From assembly GCA_032718475.1 (NCBI GenBank), contig JAUCBJ010007938.1:17312-81311 (forward strand): a stretch of 64,000 nucleotides of DNA, read 5' to 3'. The position numbers and the translations under genes are program-made. This document shows positions 1 through 12,081 of the stretch, piece by piece. Within the stretch, counting starts at the first letter, position 1; each line of letters begins with the position of its first letter. The notes beneath the pieces were generated by a model that saw only the letters and a program-made list of their open reading frames with translations, was not told where the DNA came from and did not search any database. The DNA comes from Nemertoderma westbladi. Lineage: Eukaryota > Xenacoelomorpha > Nemertodermatida > Nemertodermatidae.

Positions 1-1190
1 GTTTCGTATTTGTAGATCCTGGTAGTAATATGATGTTTCGTATTTGTAGATCCTGGTAGTAATATGATGTTTCGTATTTGTAGATATTGGTAGTAATATG
101 ATGTTTCGTATTTGTAGATCCTGGTAGTAATATGATGTTTCGTATTTGTAGATCCTGGTAGTAATATGATGTTTCGTATTTGTAGATATTGGTAGTAATA
201 TGATGTTTCGTATTTGTAGATCCTGGTAGTAATATGATGTTTCGTATTTGTAGATCCTGGTAGTAATATGATGTTTCGTATTTGTAGATCCTGGTAGTAA
301 TATGATGTTTCGTATTTGTAGATCTTGGTTAATATGATGTTTCGTATTTGTAGATCCTGGTAGTAATATGATGTTTCGTATTTGTAGATCTTGGTTAATA
401 TGATGTTTCGTATTTGTAGATCTTGGTAGTAATATGATGTTTCGTATTTGTAGATCTTGGTTAATATGATGTTTCGTATTTGTAGATCCTGGTAGTAATA
501 TGATGTTTCGTATTTGTAGATATTGGTAGTAATATGATGTTTCGTATTTGTAGATCCTGGTAGTAATATGATGTTTCGTATTTGTAGATCCTGGTAGTAA
601 TATGATGTTTCGTATTTGTAGATCCTGGTAGTAATATGATGTTTCGTATTTGTAGATCTTGGTTAATATGATGTTTCGTATTTGTAGATCCTGGTAGTAA
701 TATGATGTTTCGTATTTGTAGATCTTGGTTAATATGATGTTTCGTATTTGTAGATCCTGGTAGTAATATGATGTTTCGTATTTGTAGATCTTGGTTAATA
801 TGATGTTTCGTATTTGTAGATCCTGGTAGTAATATGATGTTTCGTATTTGTAGATCTTGGTTAATATGATGTTTCGTATTTGTAGATCCTGGTAGTAATA
901 TGATGTTTCGTATTTGTAGATCTTGGTAGTAATATGATGTTTCGTATTTGTAGATCTTGGTAGTAATATGATGTTTCGTATTTATAGATCCTGGTAGTAA
1001 TATGATGTTTCGTATTTGTAGATCTTGGTAGTAATATGATGTTTCGTATTTGTAGATCTTGGTAGTAATATGATGTTTCGTATTTATAGATCCTGGTAGT
1101 AATATGATGTTTCGTATTTGTAGATCTTGGTAGTAATATGATGTTTCGTATTTGTAGATCTTGGTAGTAATATGATGTTTCGTATTTGTA
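1..1190. repeat. 34/32-bp minisatellite in a glutaredoxin intron
   Basis: About 36 tandem units read on the plus strand. The common unit is 34 bp, starting gtttcgtatttgtagatc and continuing ctggtagtaatatgat. A 32-bp variant has ttggttaatatgat at its end. The array is cut by the left window edge and stops about 24 bp before the 3' splice site of the glutaredoxin exon at 1214, so it lies in that gene's intron. The minus-strand reading frame through it (461-1348) is a product of the repeat and is not a gene. Confidence 0.95.
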
Positions 1191-1213
1191 GTAATCTGTT
1201 TTGGTATATTCAG

Positions 1214-1274
1214 GCTAAGAAGTGTCTCCAAGAGGTGAACGCAAACGCACAAATCCTTAACATCGACATGAGAG
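1214..1274 (+). CDS. GLRX: glutaredoxin, internal exon
   Basis: A 61-nt exon bounded by a good acceptor (ttttggtatattcag) and donor (gagag|gtaaga). It reads AKKCLQEVNANAQILNID and two further residues, then leaves one base (phase 1). In the glutaredoxin family this is the segment just after the CPYC active site: helix alpha-1 followed by strand beta-2, ending in the usual LD/ID acidic turn. The spare G joins AT of the next exon to give Asp, continuing the protein without a break. Glutaredoxins reduce protein disulfides and mixed disulfides with glutathione. The exon with the start Met and CPYC motif must lie left of the window, upstream of the minisatellite. A working gene is likely but not proven, because that active-site exon is not visible. 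Confidence 0.85.
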
Positions 1275-1391
1275 GTAAGAAGTAGAATAGTAGTAGAATA
1301 GTCTACCATGTGAATGAAACTACGTAAAATAATATTTCGCCCTCCCACGATTTTTATTTGACTGTGTTTAAGTTTATTGTTCTGTAATTGC

Positions 1392-1664
1392 GCTACGGTG
1401 GGTTCATTGTGTCAAGTACGATGAACACATTGCCAATCAGAATCTATACGACATTGGAGGCGTTTCATTAGTCTCCCCAAGCTTGACACTAGAACAGAGC
1501 CGCCTCCGTTTTGCAGGACATTGCTGTTGCTTTGAGGACCAGCCAGTGTATAATCTTGTGCTTTGGTGGCCTCATTGAGTGAATAAAAATGGTGGACCGA
1601 CCATGACTTTCTTGAGATGCCACTAAAAGGACAATGTAGCATGCCGCTAGTAGTAGTAATAGTA
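1392..1664 (+). mobile_element. LINE 3' fragment, diverged
   Basis: Matches the last part of the LINE copies at 13.1 and 33.5 kb: the region coding the C-terminal HCVKY, TLEQNRL and HCF motifs, then the short 3' UTR and a (tag)n tail at 1648-1664. The 5' part is missing and the reading frame is broken. It sits in the intron between the two glutaredoxin exons, in the same orientation as the gene. Divergence is clearly greater than between the 13.1 and 33.5 kb copies, so it is an older insertion. Confidence 0.85.
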
Positions 1665-1709
1665 CTGTGACAACACCACTAATAAATCGATCAAATATTA
1701 TTTCTATAG

Positions 1710-1858
1710 ATGACTGTGTATTGATTCAGGCAGCGCTGCAGAAGATCACAGGTTGTAGGACTGTACCGCAGGTCTTTATAAATGGGAAATACATTGGAGG
1801 TGGAAATGAAACGCAACAACTTAAAGATAATGGAAATCTAGCTAAAATGATTGAATAG
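1710..1858 (+). CDS. GLRX: glutaredoxin, last exon
   Basis: The exon starts after the acceptor attatttctatag and ends at a TAG stop (1856-1858). Joined to the preceding exon it reads D-DCVLIQAALQ, then KITGCRTVPQVFINGK, then YIGGGNET and the C-terminal helix ending AKMIE. The TVP motif (cis-Pro loop) and the Ile-Gly-Gly turn are the glutathione-binding signatures of the family, and the distance to the stop is normal for a monothiol or dithiol glutaredoxin of about 100 residues. Whether it is dithiol (CPYC) or monothiol cannot be told because the active-site exon is off the window. The gene may lie inside or next to the minus-strand dystroglycan transcription unit. Confidence 0.9.
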
Positions 1859-1975
1859 ATTCTCGAATAATTTACTATGGGGCGAGGGGGTTACTTACTA
1901 ATCCACCAACAACGTACTGTTGTATTTGCCTTATCACGCCACTTTGCATGCTGTATTTATGCTCTATCAGTCTAA

Positions 1976-4900
1976 CAATTTGCACCTTGTGTACTTGCAG
2001 TGTCGAGCTAAGCACTTGCACCTTGTGTACTTGCAGTGTCGAACTAAGCACTTGCACCTTGTGTACTTGTAGTGTCCAACTAAGTTCTTGCACTTTGTGT
2101 ACTTGCAGTGTCGAACTAAGCACTTGTACCTTGTGTACTTGCAGTGTCGAACTAAGTACTTGCACCTTGTGTACTTGCAGTTTCGAACTAAGTACTTGCA
2201 CTTTGTGTACTTGCAGTGTCGAACTAAGAACTTGCACCTTGTGTACTTGCAGTGTCGAACTAAGCACTTGCACCTTGTGTACTTGCAGTGTCGAACTAAG
2301 CACTTGCACCTTGTGTACTTGCAGTGTCGAACTAAGTACTTGCACTTTGTGTACTGGCAGTGTCGAACTAAGTACTTGCACCTTGTATACTTGCAGTGTC
2401 GAACTAGTTACTTGCACCTTGTGTACTTGCTATGCCGAACTAAGTACTTGCACCTTGTGTACTTGCAGTGTCGAACTAAGTACTTGCACCTTGTATACTT
2501 ACAGTGTCGAACCAGGTACTTGCACCTTGTGTACTTGCAGTGTCGAACTAAGTACTTGCACCTTGTGTACTTGCTATCTCCAACTAAACACTTGCACCTT
2601 GTGTACTTGCAGTGTCGAACTAAGAACTTGCACCTTGTGTACTTGCAGTGTCGAACTAAGCACTTGCACCTTGTGTACTTGCAGTGTCGAACTAAGTACT
2701 TACACCTTGTGTACTTGCAGTGTCGAACTAAGCACTTGCACCTTGTGTACTTGCAGTGTCGAAATAAGCACGTACACCTTGTGTACTTGCAGTGTCGAAC
2801 TAAGTACTTGCACCTTGTGTACTTGCTATGCCGAACTAAGTACTTGCACCTTGTGTAGTTGCAGTTTCGAACTAAGCACTTGCACCTTGTGTACTTGCAG
2901 TGTCGAACTAAGTACTTGCACTTTGTGTACTTGCTATGTCGAACTAAGTACTTGCACTTTGTGTACTGGCAGTGTCGAACTAAGTACTTGCACCTTGTAT
3001 ACTTGCAGTGTCGAACTAGTTACTTGCACCTTGTGTACTTGCTATGCCGAACTAAGTACTTGCACCTTGTGTACTTGCAGTGTCGAACTAAGTACTTGCA
3101 CCTTGTATACTTACAGTGTCGAACCAGGTACTTGCACCTTGTGTACTTGCAGTGTCGAACTAAGTACTTGCACCTTGTGTACTTGCTATCTCCAACTAAA
3201 CACTTGCACCTTGTGTACTTGCAGTGTCGAACTAAGAACTTGCACCTTGTGTACTTGCAGTGTCGAACTAAGCACTTGCACCTTGTGTACTTGCAGTGTC
3301 GAACTAAGTACTTACACCTTGTGTACTTGCAGTGTCGAACTAAGCACTTGCACCTTGTGTACTTGCAGTGTCGAACTAAGCACGTACACCTTGTGTACTT
3401 GCAGTGTCGAACTAAGTACTTGCACCTTGTGTACTTGCTATGCCGAACTAAGTACTTGCACCTTGTGTAGTTGCAGTTTCGAACTAAGCACTTGCACCTT
3501 GTGTACTTGCAGTGTCGAACTAAGTACTTGCACTTTGTGTACTTGCTATGTCGAACTAAGTACGTACACTTTGTGTACTTGCAGTGTCGAACTAAGCACT
3601 TGCACCTTGTGTACTTGCAGTGTCGAACTAAGGCACCTTGTGTACTTGCTATGCCGAACTAAGTACTTGCACCTTGTGTAGTTGCAGTTTCGAACTAAGC
3701 ACTTGCACCTTGTGTACTTGCTATGTCGAACTAAGTACGTACACTTTGTGTACTTGCAGTGTCGAACTAAGTACTTGCACCTTGTGTACTTGCAGTGTCG
3801 AACTAAGTACTTGCACCTTGTGTACTTGCTATGTCGAACTAAGTACTTGCACCTTGTGTAGTTGCAGTTTCGAACTAATCACTTGCACCTTGTGTACTTG
3901 CAGTGTCGAACTAAGCACTTGCACCTTGTTTTGTTGCTATGTCGAACTAAGTACGTACACTTTGTGTACTTGCAGTGTCGAACTAAGTACTTGCACCTTG
4001 TGTACTTGCAGTGTCGAACTAAGTACTTGCACCTTGTGTACTTGCTATGCCGAACTAAGTACTTGCACCTTGTGTAGTTGCAGTTTCGAACTAAGCACTT
4101 GCACCTTGTGTACTTGCAGTGTCGAACTAAGCACTTGCACCTTGTGTACTTGCAGTGTCGAACTAAGCACTTGCACCTTGTGTACTTGCAGTGCCGAACT
4201 AAGTACTTGCACCTTGTGTACTTGCAGTGTCGAACTAAGCACTTACACCTTGTGTACTTGTAGTGTCGAACTAAGTACGTACACTTTGTATACTTGCAGT
4301 GTCGAACTAAGCACTTACACCTTGTGTACTTGCAGTGTCGAACTAAGTACGTACACCTTGTGTACTTGCAGTGTCGAACTAAGTACTTGCACCTTGTGTA
4401 CTTGCAGTGTCGAACTAAGTACTTGCACCTTGTGTACTTGCAGTGTCGAACTAAGTACGTACACCTTGTGTACTTGCAGTGTCGAACTAAGTACTTGCAC
4501 CTTGTGTACTTGCAGTGTCGAACTAAGTACTTGCACCTTGTGTACTTGCTATCTCCAACTAAACACTTGCACCTTGTGTACTTGCAGTGTCGAACTAAAC
4601 ACTTGCACCTTGTGTACTTGCAGTGTCAAACTAAGCACTTGCACCTTGTGTACTTGCAGTGTCGAACTAAGTACTTGCACCTTGTGTACTTGCAGTGTCG
4701 AACTAAGTACTTGCACCTTGTGTACTTGCAGTGTCGAACTAAGTACTTGCACCTTGTGTACTTGCTATCTCCAACTAAACACTTGCACCTTGTGTACTTG
4801 CAGTGTCGAACTAAACACTTGCACCTTGTGTACTTGCAGTGTCAAACTAAGCACTTGCACCTTGTCTACTTGCAGTGTCGAACTAAGTTCTTGCACTTTG

Positions 4901-5030
4901 TGTACTTGCAGTGTCGAACTAAGCACTTGCACCTTGTGTACTTGCAGTGTCGAACTAAGTACTTGCACCTTGTGTTCTTGCACCTTGTGTACCTGCAGTG
5001 TCGAACTAAACACTTACACCGTTGTGTACT
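1976..5030. repeat. 36-bp minisatellite with 612-bp higher-order repeat
   Basis: About 85 tandem units of 36 bp (tgcaccttgtgtacttgcag followed by tgtcgaactaagtact). Unit length is 12 codons, so several frames on both strands stay open for hundreds of codons with a Cys-rich or Leu/His-rich 12-residue period. A block of 17 units (612 bp) is duplicated: the rare variant gtactggcag occurs at 2351 and again at 2963 with the same flanking variants. A 5-bp loss near 3632 shifts the plus frame. Each unit contains a cttgcag that looks like a weak 3' splice site. It begins just over 100 bp after the glutaredoxin stop. Confidence 0.95.
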
Positions 5031-5455
5031 GGCTATATCCATTCACAGGAACTTAGTGTACGCACGTGCAATATAACGACGTAGTAATTGATTTGCTGTC
5101 TCCCGGCAGTTCGTGTAACTTCTGTATCTACAAGTTATTATATTTGCTGTATCTACGCAATTATTGTACATACTGTTATCTGCGACCTGCGCAGTAATTG
5201 TATTGACTGTATCTCAATAATTCAATATTATTATTATTAAATGTTGTAACAAAGATTACAAATTAATGTCAATATTGCAAGAAACTGTGTCCCTCCACCA
5301 AAATAGGTCTCATTTACGTGACGCACCACTTTCCTCAGACTGGAGAAGACTGACTCTCTCGACGCTCGTACCGCGCCTCATTCCGATGGACTTAATATGG
5401 TCCTCATCTCATATCACAGGCACTTCTCTCCCTCGTATCTCGTATACGAAACAGC
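5031..5455. other. unique sequence with decayed repeat
   Basis: No convincing exon. At 5085-5215 there are three degenerate copies of a roughly 37-bp phrase (attTGCTGTATCTacgcaa and variants) that recurs at 7563-7685 on the far side of the next minisatellite. This suggests the two flanks share an older repeat. Confidence 0.5.
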
Positions 5456-5593
5456 GACACGTCTATAGGAGTCCGATCGAGTCGCCCTCCACACAGCCAA
5501 CACGTCTATAAGAGTCCGATCGAGTCGCCCTCCCCACAGCCAACACGTCTATATAGGAGTCCGATTGAATCGCCCTCCCCACAGCCAACTCAC
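5456..5593. repeat. 43-45 bp tandem repeat, 3 units, abutting a splice donor
   Basis: Three units built of acacgtctata, gagtccgat and cgccctcc blocks, ending in cagcca. On the minus strand the first unit begins exactly at the candidate 5' splice site of exon 5 (gcg|gtgagttggctgtg), so the repeat starts at the first bases of the intron. Confidence 0.75.
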
Positions 5594-5658
5594 CGCAACG
5601 TCGAGTATTGCATCATCATGTCTGGTCGTACTTCGGAGTTGAAAATGTGCGGGTCAAT
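5594..5658 (-). CDS. candidate exon 5 of the dystroglycan transcription unit
   Basis: Minus-strand 65-nt candidate exon between the acceptor aatagtgttcag and the donor ttgcg|gtgagt. It reads IDPHIFNSEVRPDMMM plus QYSTLR and leaves two bases (phase 2). Its start phase (0) agrees with the end phase of exon 4 when the gtgagt donor is used. The peptide matches no family I recognise, and the acceptor has a poor pyrimidine tract; alternative acceptors 11 and 42 nt upstream are also in frame. Support is the good donor, the open frame and the phase match only. It could be an exon of another minus-strand gene or a chance ORF. Confidence 0.35.
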
Positions 5659-5734
5659 CTGAACACTATTCGCTACGTCGGAGAGAAGAGTTCTGCGACA
5701 ATGTCACGGGTGGCATTATTGCGTCAAGATATTT

Positions 5735-7535
5735 TGTGTAAGAGTGAATGATGCACCATGAGATGGGTAAGAGTGAATGATGCACCATGAGATGTGTAAG
5801 AGTGAATGATGCACCATGAGATGTGTAAGAGTGAATGATGCACCATGATATGTTTAAGATTGAATGATGCACCATGAGATATGTAAGAGTGAATGATGCA
5901 CCATGAGATATGTAAGAGTGAATGATGCACCATGAGATGTGTAAGAGTGAATGATGCACCATGAGATGTGTAAGAGTGAATGATGCACCATGAGATGTGT
6001 AAGAGTGAATGATGCACCATGAGATGTGTAAGAGTGAATGATGCACCCTGAGATGTGTAAGAGTGAATGATGCACCATGAGATGTGTAAGAGTGAATGAT
6101 GCACCATGAGATGGGTAAGAGTGAATGATGCACCATGAGATGTGTAAGAGTGAATGATGCACCATGAGATGTGTAAGAGTGAATAATGCACCATGAGATG
6201 TGTAAGAGTGAATGATGCACCATGAGATGTGTAAGAGTGAATGATGCACCATGAGATGTGTAAGAGTCAATGATGCACCATGAGATGTGTAAGAGTGAAT
6301 GATGCACCATGAGATGTGTAAGAGTAAATGATGCACCATGAGATGTGTAAGAGTGAATAATGCACCATGAGATGTGTAAGAGTGAATGATGCACCATGAA
6401 ATGTGTAAGAGTGAATGATGCACCATGAGATGTGTAAGAGTGAATGATGCACCATGAGATGTGTAAGAGTCAATGATGCACCATGAGATGTGTAAGAGTG
6501 AATGATGCACCATGAGATGTGTAAGAGTAAATGATGCACCATGAGATGTGTAAGAGTGAATAATGCACCATGAGATGTGTAAGAGTGAATGATGCACCAT
6601 GAGATGTGTAAGAGTAAATGATGCACCATGAGATGGGTAAGAGTGAATGATGCACCATGAGATGTGTAAGAGTGAATGATGCACCATGAGATGTGTAAGA
6701 GTGAATAATGCACCATGAGATGTGTAAGAGTGAATGATGCACCATGAGATGTGTAAGAGTGAATGATGCACCATGAGATGTGTAAGAGTGAATGATGCAC
6801 CATGAGATGTGTAAGAGTGAATGATGCACCATGAGATGTGTAAGAGTGAATGATGCACCATGAGATATGTAAGAGTGAATGATGCACCACGAGATGTGTA
6901 TGAGTGAACGATGCACCATGAGATATGTAAGAATGAATGATGCACCATGAGATGTGTAAGAGTGAATGATGCACCATGAGATGTGTAAGAGTCAATGATG
7001 CACCATGAGATGTGTAAGAGTAAATGATGCACCATGAGATGTGTAAGAGTGAATGATGCACCATGAGATACGTAAGAGTGAATGATGCACCATGAGATAT
7101 GTAAGAGTGAATGATGCACCATGAGATACGTAAGAGTGAATGATGCACCATGAGATATGTAAGAGTGAATGATGCACCACGAGATGTGTATGAGTGAATG
7201 ATGCACCATGAGATGTGTAAGAGTGAATGATGCACCATGAGATGTGTAAGAGTGAATGATGCACCATGATATGTGCAAGAGTCAATGATGCACCATGAGA
7301 TATGTAAGAGTGAATGATGCACCATGAGATGTGTAAGAGTGAATGATGCACCATGAGATGTGTAAGAGTGAATGATGCACCATGAGATGCGTAAGAGTGA
7401 ATGATGCACCATGAGATGTGTAAGAGTGAATGATGCACCATGAGATATGTAAGAGTGAATGGTGCACCATGAGATGCGTAAGAGTGAATGATGCACCATG
7501 AGATGTGTAAGAGTGAATGGTGCACCATGAGATGC
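5735..7535. repeat. 29-bp minisatellite
   Basis: About 62 units of 29 bp (gtgtaagagtgaatgatgca then ccatgagat). Variants are mostly single substitutions (gggtaag, atgtaag, gtcaatg). Because 29 is not a multiple of 3, all three minus frames are read in turn and stay open, giving long His/Ser-rich ORFs that are artefacts. It lies in intron 4 of the dystroglycan unit if exon 5 is real. Confidence 0.95.
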
Positions 7536-8803
7536 ACTTAACTAACAGTCTAAGAAGTCTTAACTAACAGAGGATTTGCTGTCTACGCAATTATTCTGTT
7601 TACAGTAAATCTACGTGGGCGCAGTTATTGAATTTGCTGTATCTGGGCAGTTATTTTCGTACTTACTGTATTCATAGGCAGTTCACCATGGCACAGACAC
7701 AATTATTAGTTAAATACAAAGTTGAAACATTTTAGCTTGCAATAGGAGATAACATAAATAACAACATCCTTATAGTTTGGCTAATTAGTAATGGCAAACT
7801 GATTATGCGTATTTAATTAACTAAACAACATTATAAAACTGAAATTAATTACAATATTGCTTCAAAACGATTGTTTAAGGCATAGCTCATAAAACTAATA
7901 AACATTGGTAAATGAAGGTCATCCACCTTTCAGCAGCTAGCTACTCGCGTTAAATAGTTGTGGTAAAGGATATAATGCATAAAAAATATAAAAAGAAACA
8001 ATTATTCGAGCGATCGAGCGAGAATTAGAGAAGATAGTTAGAGAAGAGAGATTAAGAGTTCGAGCGATTTTAAAAAAATTAACAAAAAATGGCTGTAATC
8101 CTCGACGAAAATGCCATGGTTAGCAACCGCTTGTTGTGATAATAAACGTTATCACTTCGGTCAGCTTGAGTTTTATACGTCACTATCAGGCAATACCCGA
8201 GACATGTTACCCGGTATTTCCCGCTACCGGCCATAGCCTCGTTTAACTTTGCCACTAGGCGGCACAAGTGCCGCCCAGTTGAATCAATTTGCCGCCCAGT
8301 CACAGCCAGAGTGCCTTCCTAATATATTATATCTGGACTAGCCTCAGCCAGCGACCAATCTAATATGTATCAATCCCAGTAAAGTACCTACATAAACTTC
8401 TAAAGGAATAAGTGATTGACAGCACAGAGACTTCAATGGGTGATAGCCATAGTACAGTAGTAGTAGTAGTAGTGGAGGGATGAGTCAGTGTCCAACCCAA
8501 TGCGACCTTTACTAATGTTAGTAAAGGTCGCCTTTGGTCCAATCATTTTGTAGATGTCTATAGATTCCTGATAGGCTTACTGCAGTTAATTGGTGCCTCA
8601 GATAGATATTGGATAGTTCCAACTTCCAAGGCTGCTTGCTATCACCATACTTACCTGTCTGGCACCTTTAACCCCCTACCCCTGTTAAGAGTAGTCAGTT
8701 TTCAGTATATGTTACTATTAGAATTCAGGAGAGATTTAGAAGTTTATTAGTCATTATAAACTACCCCGAGACGGCAGGGCTTACATTGCATCATTGCTTT
8801 ATT
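7536..8803. other. unique AT-rich intronic sequence
   Basis: No gene recognised. It contains a decayed repeat at 7563-7685 shared with 5085-5215, a (tag)n microsatellite near 8457-8472, and a local inverted repeat gcgacctttacta / tagtaaaggtcgc at about 8500-8531. A cag|gtaagtatgg sequence on the minus strand near 8650 looks like a strong splice donor, but I cannot find a coding exon in front of it. Confidence 0.5.
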
Positions 8804-11555
8804 GGGTTGTTCTCACAAAAAGTGGCCAAAATTTTGAGAAAAAATTGTCAAATTTTTTTTTGTCAAAACCATATAAATATATACATATTTCGAGAGCTCT
8901 CGATGAGGCGATTTCGAATACGCTAGTGGGCCGTTTTTTTTAGTAAAGTCGTAAGGTTTTATTCGCGAAAAACTAATGTCCACAATGTAACATTTTGTCC
9001 TTGGTGTAACGCTACTTGTTAGCCAATCAGAAGCCTTCATTTCACAGAACGCCCACAATCTAACTCATTGTCTCGAATGTAACGCTACTTGTTAGCCAAT
9101 CAGTATCCAGGATTTGACATTTAAAATATATACCAGAAATTCAACGCAGTCACTTTAATGTCATGTACGGATTTATTTTATATTTATACGGGTTTTTTAC
9201 GGATTTATTTATCGAACCAATGGCTGAAAATAATATTTTTCAAATCAGCAAATTATTAAGTTTGTATTATTGCATACACACAATATGAATATACATACTA
9301 TTGTAACACTAATTGTACAAAATAGTTAACGGAATCCTTAAAACCATCACTAACGTAATCTCTAAGTCCTTCACGTGTAACTAAGTCCTTCACGTGTAAC
9401 GCCATCACTAACTTAATCTCTAAGTCCTTCACGTGTAACGCCATCCCATCACTTACGTAATCTCTAAGTCCTTCACGTGTAACTAAGTCCTTCACGTGTA
9501 ACGCTATCACTAACTTAATCTCTAAGTCCTTCACGTGTAACGCCATCCCATCACTAACTTAATCTCTAAGTCCTTCACGTGTAACTAAGTCCTTCACGTG
9601 TAACGCCATCACTAACTTAATCTCTAAGTCCTTCACGTGTAACGCCATCACTATCTCAATCTCTAAGTCCTTCACGTGTAACGCCATCACTAACTTAATC
9701 TCTAAGTCCTTCACGTGTAACTAAGTCCTTCACGTGTAACGCCATCACTAACTTAATCTCTAAGTCCTTCACGTGTAACGCCATCACTAACTTAATCTCT
9801 AAGTCCTTCACGTGTAACGCCATCACTAACTTAATCTCTAAGTCCTTCACGTGTAACGCCATCACTAACTTTATGTCCTTCACGTGTAACGCCATCACTA
9901 ACTTAATCTCTAAGTCCTTCACGTGTAACGCCATCACTAACTTAATCTCTAAGTCCTTCACGTGTAACGCCATCACTAACTTTATGTCCTTCACGTGTAA
10001 CGCCATCACTAACTTAATCTCTAAGTCCTTCACGTGTAACGCCATCACTAACTTAATCTCTAAGTCCTTCACGTGTAACGCCATCACTAACTTAATCTCT
10101 AAGTCCTTCACGTGTAACGCCATCACTAACTTTATGTCCTTCACGTGTAACGCCATCACTAACTTAATCTCTAAGTCCTTCACGTGTAACGCCATCACTA
10201 ACTTAATCTCTAAGTCCTTCACGTGTAACGCCATCACTAACTTTATGTCCTTCACGTGTAACGCCATCACTAACTTAATCTCTAAGTCCTTCACGTGTAA
10301 CGCCATCACTAACTTTATGTCCTTCACGTGTAACGCCATCACTAACTTAATCTCTAAGTCCTTCACGTGTAACACCATCACTAAATTCAATCGAGAAGTT
10401 CTTACCGGACACAACACGCTTAATTCCGTTTGACAATTGTAATTGCATGACGATTAAGAAGTACTGTTTTAGAACCGAAATAAATAAAGGTAAACAAACT
10501 CATGAGCTTTTCCTAAACCCTTTAGGTAGTACTAGGTAATACAGACTACAGACAGATACAATATTACTTACTACAGATAATATTACTACTACAGTAGTTT
10601 ATACTAAATACTGAAAACCAGAAACCATCGACTATTATTAATTTGACCCTGGCTGCCTAATTTGTAAAAAGAAACGCCACTCGTACTACTAGGTATGTTC
10701 AGGCCCAACTACGTTACATGATGGACATGTCTCAAGTGTAACGCTATTGATTGTGACAGCGTTACATGCGTTACATGATGGACATTGAAGACATTTTTCA
10801 TTAGCTTGGCGTTGACTATAGTCTGTTTTGAAACTATATTAAAATCAAATATGTGATTCGATAGATCTGCGATTGCTCTTTCATATGAGCCCTCAATGGT
10901 GTCGATATGATTAGTAAAGCAAAAGTTATCGCTATTCAAAGTAGCGTTACATTGAGGACATTCCTAATGACGGTATTTTTTGTAGATTTACGTTTTCGCA
11001 CAACCCTCGAGTTCTAATGAACGAATTCCTATAATTTTTTTACCTGCTGATAGCTAAATAAATCGCCGTTTAGAAATATCTCACTTGGAGATGTTGTGAA
11101 CAAATATAAAAAAACCATGTCATAAAAACGAGCGTTACATGGTGGACAAAATCCTAGTGACGGCGTAATTAATTGTTAGTAAATAGTAAATATATAAAAT
11201 GTGAGTAGCTTCGGTTGAAAACCACCAATAGTATGTGAAAGAGCATTAAATTTGCTTTATTTTGATGTATGGTATGTGGAACCTTTGCTTTCATTGCTTT
11301 AGCTCAGAAGCCAAATATTTCAAAATAATTCAATGTGACATTTCAAAAAACATGCATTTTCGATATTTGAAATGGTGTCATTCTCTAGGTTGTGAATGGA
11401 ATTTGTTGAAAATTTGCTGAAATTTGAGCAGATTTCCGCTCTTCCGATTGGTATATAGGTTCATGGGGTTAAATCTGTGTCGTTTGGAAATATAACCGTG
11501 CGAATGCATGGACATTTTGACATAAAAGTTTGGCCACTTTTTGTGAGAACGACCC
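8804..11555. mobile_element. non-autonomous DNA transposon with 27-bp TIRs
   Basis: Terminal inverted repeats at 8804-8830 and 11529-11555 start gggttgttctcacaaaaagt and differ at one base over 27 bp. Both ends are flanked by TATT (8800-8803 and 11556-11559), a likely 4-bp target-site duplication. No transposase ORF is present. The subterminal regions repeat the motif gtaacgct or its complement many times (for example near 9007, 9080, 10740, 10763, 10944 and 11132), often next to ggaca or ccaatcag. Such subterminal clusters are typical transposase-binding sites. The centre is taken up by a 39-bp minisatellite whose unit includes a similar gtgtaacgcca motif. The superfamily is uncertain. Confidence 0.75.
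9342..10386. repeat. 39/33-bp minisatellite with an E-box in nearly every unit
   Basis: About 28 units. The main unit is 39 bp (acttaatctctaagtccttc, acgtgtaacgccatcacta) and a 33-bp variant has actttatgtccttc. Nearly every unit holds the palindrome CACGTG (cttcacgtgtaac). It is embedded in the TIR element and shares the gtgtaacgc motif with that element's subterminal repeats, so it probably expanded from transposon sequence. Unit lengths are multiples of three, which explains open frames on both strands. Confidence 0.95.
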
Positions 11556-11804
11556 TATTATGTAATAAATTGGTTTTAAAAATTAAGTGTTTAACTACTT
11601 ATTAGGGTTCGTCTATGTACATTTATTAATAATTTGATATAATTATAATTATAATTATAATAATACTATTATTATTTTATTAATAATAATTTATTAAGTT
11701 TTAATAATGATTTTTATGATACTGTATATTTATTTATTTATTTATGATACTGATATTATTTTTCTTATAAATTTAATTATATTATTTTTAATAAGTATAT
11801 TTAG
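11556..11804. other. AT-rich low-complexity sequence
   Basis: Runs of ataattataattataat and tattatta-type simple sequence with no coding signal. Confidence 0.7.
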
Positions 11805-12081
11805 GCCCATGTGAAGAATACCAGACTTTCTGCCGTTATATTTCACTTTGCAGTTACCCCCATGTGAAGAATATCAGGTTTTCACAAAAAAAAAACAGGT
11901 TACAGACGGGTTGAATCTAACCAAAACAATAAACGAATTAGTATATGTACAGCTTATAAGACAGAAATTAGCGCTATAAAACACTTAATAAAGATAAATT
12001 AAAAAAATACAAAATCTTCATATATAAAATTCCAATAAAAAGTCGACCGAAAAGTTAAATCCTGGAATTCTTCACATGGGC
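11805..12081. mobile_element. MITE-like inverted-repeat element
   Basis: The 20-bp end gcccatgtgaagaataccag (11805-11824) is repeated in inverted orientation at 12062-12081 with one mismatch. A third, direct copy lies inside at 11857-11877. There is no coding capacity and no clear target-site duplication, so the exact ends are uncertain. Confidence 0.55.

Noticed and set aside
1-1190. CRISPR-like regular spacing
   Set aside because: Units are contiguous with no unique spacers, and the context is a eukaryotic gene; the same holds for all the other arrays.
5666-7537. Minus-strand His/Ser-rich ORFs of up to 474 codons
   Set aside because: Products of the 29-bp minisatellite; the same peptide period appears in every frame.
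8640-8690. Possible minus-strand micro-exon with donor cag|gtaagtatgg
   Set aside because: Only 27 nt between acceptor and donor, and its phase does not fit exons 4 and 5.
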